Source of the DNA: Benincasa hispida
Taxonomy: Eukaryota; Streptophyta; Magnoliopsida; Cucurbitales; Cucurbitaceae
DNA length: 64,000 nucleotides
NCBI RefSeq assembly: GCF_009727055.1
Contig: NC_052349.1
Span: 38,582,098 to 38,646,097, forward strand
Reading direction: 5' to 3'
In this document: piece by piece, positions 59,553 through 64,000 of the stretch
Position numbering within the stretch: position 1 is the first letter of the stretch
Layout: each line of letters starts with the position of its first letter
The notes under the pieces: model-generated
Told to the model about the DNA's origin: nothing
Database searches by the model: none
Seen by the model: the letters and a program-made list of their open reading frames with translations, nothing else
Translations under genes and position numbers: made by a program

Positions 59553-60519
59553 GTTGACGTTGAGATTTAACCACAACAGGGTTATTCTCAACTAAGGAAT
59601 AGTTTTAATAAAAACAACTTTAGATGCTTTATGCTTGGAAATTGTTTATACTGCAGTACAAGGTTACTGTAGAAGTTTATATTTCAGTTTAATCTCTTTA
59701 TTGAGACTTTTGCATGAGAATCTGTTTTCTTTCTTAAGTCATTCACTGGGCTAGCAAGCTCACCCCATTTTCAAATGTTTTCCTTTCCCCAGGTAGCGGT
59801 CAAATCCTCAGGAGATAGTTCTGCATCTGTTCTGCCACTAAAGAACAAAGATATTGTAACCCGTCTGTTAGGTGGTTACTATAAATATTGTACACATATT
59901 ACAGTTGTTCATATAGAGACTAAGGTTTTGAGCATCGGGACTTGTGAAACTAGTAATGTAATCACTCTAAATATGTTGTGTTTTTAAAATTAATAAATTT
60001 GGCCTAAGAGGCATCCGCTGTATATGAGTTTGTACATTGGTATCAGAGTTATTTCCACAAGAGTTATCAGGCAGTAAGTATCAACAAAAGGGTTGATAAC
60101 TACTGCAGTCATGTCCTTTCCTAGGCTCACAGAGTAGTCTAGGACGGGGTGTGACAGTTCAAGACCCGAAATCAGCCTTTAAGAGAGCAATTTATCTGCT
60201 TACCCCTACCACGAGGAATAAGTGAATTTCATCTTGTGTAGCTGTGTTTCTAGCTCCCTAATCAAACGAATCCCCAAAATAGTAGGCTTGTTGAGTCGGT
60301 GATATGGGCACTCTCACCCATACAAATCAAAGGACCACCCTCATAGGCAGAAGTTCACAACTCACTCAAGATTCAGATCATGTTACCTATGGTCATCTTG
60401 GTGAAATGTAAGTCTCTATTATGAACGACGTTATATAATAAGACTAAACATTTCGTGGTCCTGTCTTATACAAACTCCTTTATATATAATATTCCCGCTC
60501 GCATGTCTATACATAGATG

Positions 60520-62655
60520 TGAAGGAATTCTTATCAAAGAGAACTTGTGAGCGGAAACAAGATCGTTCCAAATTTATTGTGACAGAAAAACAAGCATTCA
60601 CAAACACGCACAGTAGTTATGCATTTCAAAACAAATTACGACATGCTTCTAACAAATAAATACAAAGGACCGAGAGACTCACCTTTGAAGAACACTTATT
60701 CTGCTTTCTCTCACTTTCGTCAGGAATAACACCTATCGCTGTCGTTGTGATCGCCAAGCCAATCGTCTACCAAATCTCGTTGCTGCTCAACATCGAACAG
60801 TCTTCTACACGAACAAGCAGCAACTTGGACACCAGTACTCAGTGACCTTAGTATTCTCGGAGTGAGAATCCAAGAGGTGTGGGTTCTGTTGGATTTGGTA
60901 AAGGGAAGGAGGAAAGACGATCGTATTCAACGACCAAGCAAGTGAGAGAGTTTAGAGTCTATCGTATAGACTGGTGCTTGATTGTTTAGTAAAAGGTTAC
61001 GATCGTTTAGCAAATCAGGTTGTTCTTTTAGACGATTGTTTACGTAATCTCGCTCTCGCGCGCGATCATTTAGTAAAAGCTATACGATCGTTTAGGTAGA
61101 CTGCATATGTACACGATCGTTTAGGAAAGCTTGAGCTGTCGTGTAGGCTCTGGTTAGCTAAACGATAGACAATGTACAATCTGTGAGGCGATTATCCGAT
61201 CCCTTTGCAAAATGAAAACATTTTTCATTTTATCCTTTCAGTTATGAAAACTGAATGCAACCTCTCACTTTTACGCACAATTATGGAGAAAACCACAAAA
61301 AATTATCTCATAATTGTTTTAATTATAAATAAATATAATGATTAACTTATCATATTATATTTATAACCTATATTTTAATATCACACCATATGCAACATAT
61401 AAACCATAGTCCTTTTCTCCTCCACTAAATATAAATCATATTTATATCCTTTTCCACCAATTAATGTATCTCATACATCATGTAAACTATATCATATATA
61501 ATTGAATCACTTTAATTATATCATATATAATCAAACTCCCTTTTGTCAATTTGAACACTTTGAACTGACCCAAAAACTGATTCTCAACTTGAATCCATTG
61601 AGTTACCAAGGGGACCTTATGGACCTGTACCTTGAAGCTCCAACAGTACGTGAATAACTGACTAAACTCTTTAGCCACAAGATCCACTATTCGTTAACTG
61701 TCGGACACTCCATTAAAGACCAACAGTTGCACTCTTCTCACCACAGATATATTTCTATGTCCATCGGATATAACCAGTCAACAGTACGGTAACCCTTCAT
61801 AAATGCTCGTAAGTACAGCTGGGCCAATTTACTTTTTTGCCCCTGTAGTTACATCTAACTTCTTAAGTACCACTGATTCATTTAATAAAAAATATCTCAT
61901 AGTCCTACTATGAGTGGACACCTCTTGGGCCATGAGAACGTGTATGGCGTCACATCATTTAAGCCCCAGAATTAGCCCTTAAGGAAGCAATCTATCTACT
62001 TACCCCTGCTTCGAGGAAGGAGCAAATTCCATCTTGTATAATTGAGTTCCCAACTCCCAAATCAGACGAATCTCCAAAGTGGTAGGTTTGAGTCGACAAT
62101 CTAGCCACTCACACTCATGCAAATCAAAGGACCGCCCTCAAAGGTAGAAGTTCCCAACTCACTCAGGATTAAAGTCATGTTATCTATGGTCATCCTAGTG
62201 AATATCATGAACGACGTTATATAACGAGACTAAAACACTTCGTCATCCGATCTGATACAAACTCCTTTGTATAGGACGCTCCCGCTCGCATGTTTCCACA
62301 TGAATGATCAGGATCAGATCATCTATAGCACGTCACAACACTTGTAACAATCTACAAAATGGGCCGCATCCGTAGTGTCACCAGGATAAGGTTTCCCTCC
62401 TATATCCATATACTACAGACCATTTTGGTTATCACTTAAAGCATGCTTCACTTGTATGTCTCCACATACATACTTAAGTTACAATGACAACCAGGGATAT
62501 TAGTTTATTGATTTGTGGTAAAGAAAATAAAACATCTCATGTTTCATAGAAATAATGAAGAAAATATCATATATTATTATATCACAAGCATTTGTTCAAT
62601 ACAGACATTTACAAACTACAGGACCCAACGAGAGTTTAGGGTATCATCCCTGATA
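60520..62655 (-). mobile_element. Solo LTR L inserted in LTR K
   Basis: On the minus strand it starts TATCAGGGATGATACCC (62655) and ends AGAATTCCTTCA (60520), 2136 bp. Flanking 5-mers are AGATG and GAATG, a poor but plausible target duplication at a position where relatives read CATGAATGATCAGG without interruption. Exact ACGATCGT cores occur at 60999, 61084 and 61113, and the perfect stem-loop at 60853-60869. It is more intact in sequence than K, fitting a later arrival. Confidence 0.87.
60955..61165. repeat. CGATCGT-word cluster in LTR L
   Basis: TACGATCGTTTAGC, TAGACGATTGTTTACG, GCGATCATTTAG, CTATACGATCGTTTAGG, TACACGATCGTTTAGG and CTAAACGATAG fall within 210 bp. This is the densest copia-LTR example in the window. 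Confidence 0.75.
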
Positions 62656-63005
62656 GAATGATCAGGATCAGATCATTTGTAGCACTTTACAATAATTGTA
62701 ACACCTACAAAGCGGGCCATACTCGTTGTGTCATCATGATAAGATACCCAACCTTATCCATCTACTTCAGATTATTTAAGTTATCACTTAAACATGATCC
62801 ACCCGTTTGTCTCTACATATATATTTAAGTTACAAAAAAACCTTGAATGTTAGTTTAATTGTTCGTAGTTAATGCAACTAAAATATCATATATTTTATAA
62901 TGAATAAAATATCATATATTTTGTTAAATACATAATGAGTTTGTTCAATAATGTTTACAAACTATAGAACCCTACGAGATTTAGGGCATCAACCTTGACA
63001 AAGGG

Positions 63006-64000
63006 AAGAGGAAGAGAAATGAGAAACACATAAACTAGAAAAAATTTTGGGGAAAGGAGAAAAATGGGAGATTCAAATAATTTTTTTTTAAAAAGAAATT
63101 AGTGAGTGCAAGGGTACACGAAACCTTAGGTTATGCATGGATGGAGGAGATATACAAAATCTTAGGTTTTTTTTTTTTTTAAAAAAAATTGTTTTGTTTC
63201 ATAAAAATAGTGTCTTAATGGTAAATATACCACAACATTAGGGAAAGTTTGTAAGTCATTGGGTTATTTATATAATAAATAGAGTGTAGAAGACAATAGT
63301 GTAATATGAACTTACAATTGAGGCCTTCTATGTAGAAAGCCTTTGATTTTATGGGTTCAAAATGTTTTTTTAAAAAAAGATAATGATGCGTATAATTTTT
63401 TCAAAATTTTAAAACGAAGTCTCCAAAAGAGTAAGGACTCTTGTGTATATTTTGCAAGGAAATTAAAACTAAAAAGAAAATTTTGATATAAAATTGAAGA
63501 GTAGATGAAAATTTATAAAAAGAAAGAGAATAAAAAGGTTGATATTTTTAGTCCAAGGACCTACTTTTCAAGAGGTATTTGGAGTACTTGAGTTTGTTAT
63601 TATAGTTAGTGGTTATTATAGTATGAGGTTGTTGTTGGCTTTTTGGCCCTTAATCTCAAATTAATTAATTTTAATTAATTAATTAATCAATATTTTGATG
63701 ATAAAAAACTCAATTTTTTACTGAAAATCATAGTGTTTTAATATGTCCATAGTGTAGAGCTCGGAACAACGATTCCAACACCTCTTGAATCACTCAAATC
63801 GGAGTTAAAACGAAGACGATATAACCGATACGAAACAAAGTCCTATAGAGAAAATACCATGAGTGGCATAACAGACATTTGCATGTAAAATGTGGCAGCA
63901 TATGATTGAATGGTGGATCATTAAGAGATTAACATTGATGAAATTGATTTTATTTTTGATTGATTAAATAAAAAAATTAATTTAAAAGAAATTTAAAAGG
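63006..64000. other. AT-rich flank, no gene seen
   Basis: It begins with an A/G-rich run continuing the one at 55800-55859. The rest is AT-rich with TTAATTAATTAATTAAT near 63660-63690. No coding frame or known repeat is recognised. Confidence 0.4.

Larger units (their letters stand above)
57155..60156 (+). mobile_element. Solo LTR M, gypsy-type, 3 kb
   Basis: It starts TGTGAACTCCGAGCCC and ends GACGGGGTGTGACA. GTTCA is present on both sides (57150-57154 and 60157-60161), a perfect 5-bp target duplication in the middle of LTR K. The terminal GGGGTGTGACA is typical of plant gypsy-type LTRs. No gag-pol is present. Inside are CGATCGT words (57480-57620), a 26-bp tandem array, ACGCATT repeats, two 38-bp repeats and a TGGTATCAGAG word at 60038-60048. 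Frames such as 58183-58449 have no protein features I recognise. Orientation is set by the terminus at 1-403. Confidence 0.85.
55860..63000 (-). mobile_element. Solo LTR K, split by two further solo LTRs
   Basis: K consists of 55860-57154, 60157-60519 and 62656-63000. Minus-strand start TGTCAAGGTTGATGCCC (63000), end AGAGTTCCTTCA (55860). AAGGG lies on both sides (55855-55859 and 63001-63005), a perfect target duplication. The three pieces join collinearly with LTR C, total about 2.0 kb. The stem-loop at 56125-56141 is imperfect. M interrupts it after GTTCA at 57150-57154, and L interrupts it near the CACATGAATGATCAGG box. Confidence 0.9.

Noticed and set aside
1..64000. tRNA, rRNA or other structured RNA genes
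   Set aside because: No cloverleaf-like or rRNA sequence was seen; the TGGTATCAGAG words are retroelement primer binding sites.

Overview
This is plant nuclear DNA: AT-rich, gene-poor, and packed with decayed Ty1/copia, gypsy-like, CACTA and Harbinger-like transposons. The long copia LTR family (about 2 kb, opening TGTTGGGGTTGATGTCC or TGTTGGGATTGGTGTCC) resembles repeats I associate with cucurbit genomes, so a cucurbit is my best guess; this is recognition, not a search result. I see only two convincing host genes: a 152-codon membrane-anchored protein at 17774-18232 (minus) and a small one-helix membrane protein at 40631-40881 (plus). The second is broken in this assembly by a sequencing adapter.

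Layout. 1-403 is the tail of a gypsy-type LTR. 404-3366 is the 3' end of copia element A with its LTR. 3367-14927 is a large minus-strand copia element D: RT and integrase, a solo LTR (B) inside the integrase, protease, gag, a leader of about 4.3 kb with two arrays of a palindromic word and a CACTA end, then PBS and 5' LTR. 14928-23573 is AT-rich intergenic DNA with three short TIR-like repeats and host gene 1. 23579-27464 is copia element E with an internal deletion. 28217-38065 is a 9.85-kb CACTA transposon carrying two transposase-like genes and a nested Harbinger-like element. 38393-39992 is a long-TIR element with 54-bp internal repeats. 40302-40881 is host gene 2 with a readable promoter. 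41919-51082 is copia element F, interrupted by solo LTRs H and I, followed by the end of a second copy (G) sharing its LTR. A single n at 51598 marks an assembly join. 53057-55001 is solo LTR J. 55860-63000 is solo LTR K, itself split by solo LTRs M (3 kb, gypsy-type) and L.

How it works together. None of the retroelements can encode a working polyprotein: start codons, zinc-knuckle cysteines, the protease aspartate or the RT aspartates are lost, and stops and frameshifts are common. The window records repeated nested insertion followed by LTR-LTR recombination; seven solo LTRs are recognisable, most with readable 5-bp target duplications. Two copies of a Tn5 mosaic-end dimer (1162-1199 and 40691-40728) are library artefacts, and one of them disrupts host gene 2.

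The most unusual signal not explained by standard annotation is a degenerate 16-bp palindrome (type CTAAACGATCGTTTAG). It recurs in LTRs of the copia family, in the leader of element D as dense arrays, and in weaker form in the unrelated gypsy-type LTR M. In the copia LTRs it is accompanied by a conserved small stem-loop (ATTCTC-5 nt-GAGAAT).
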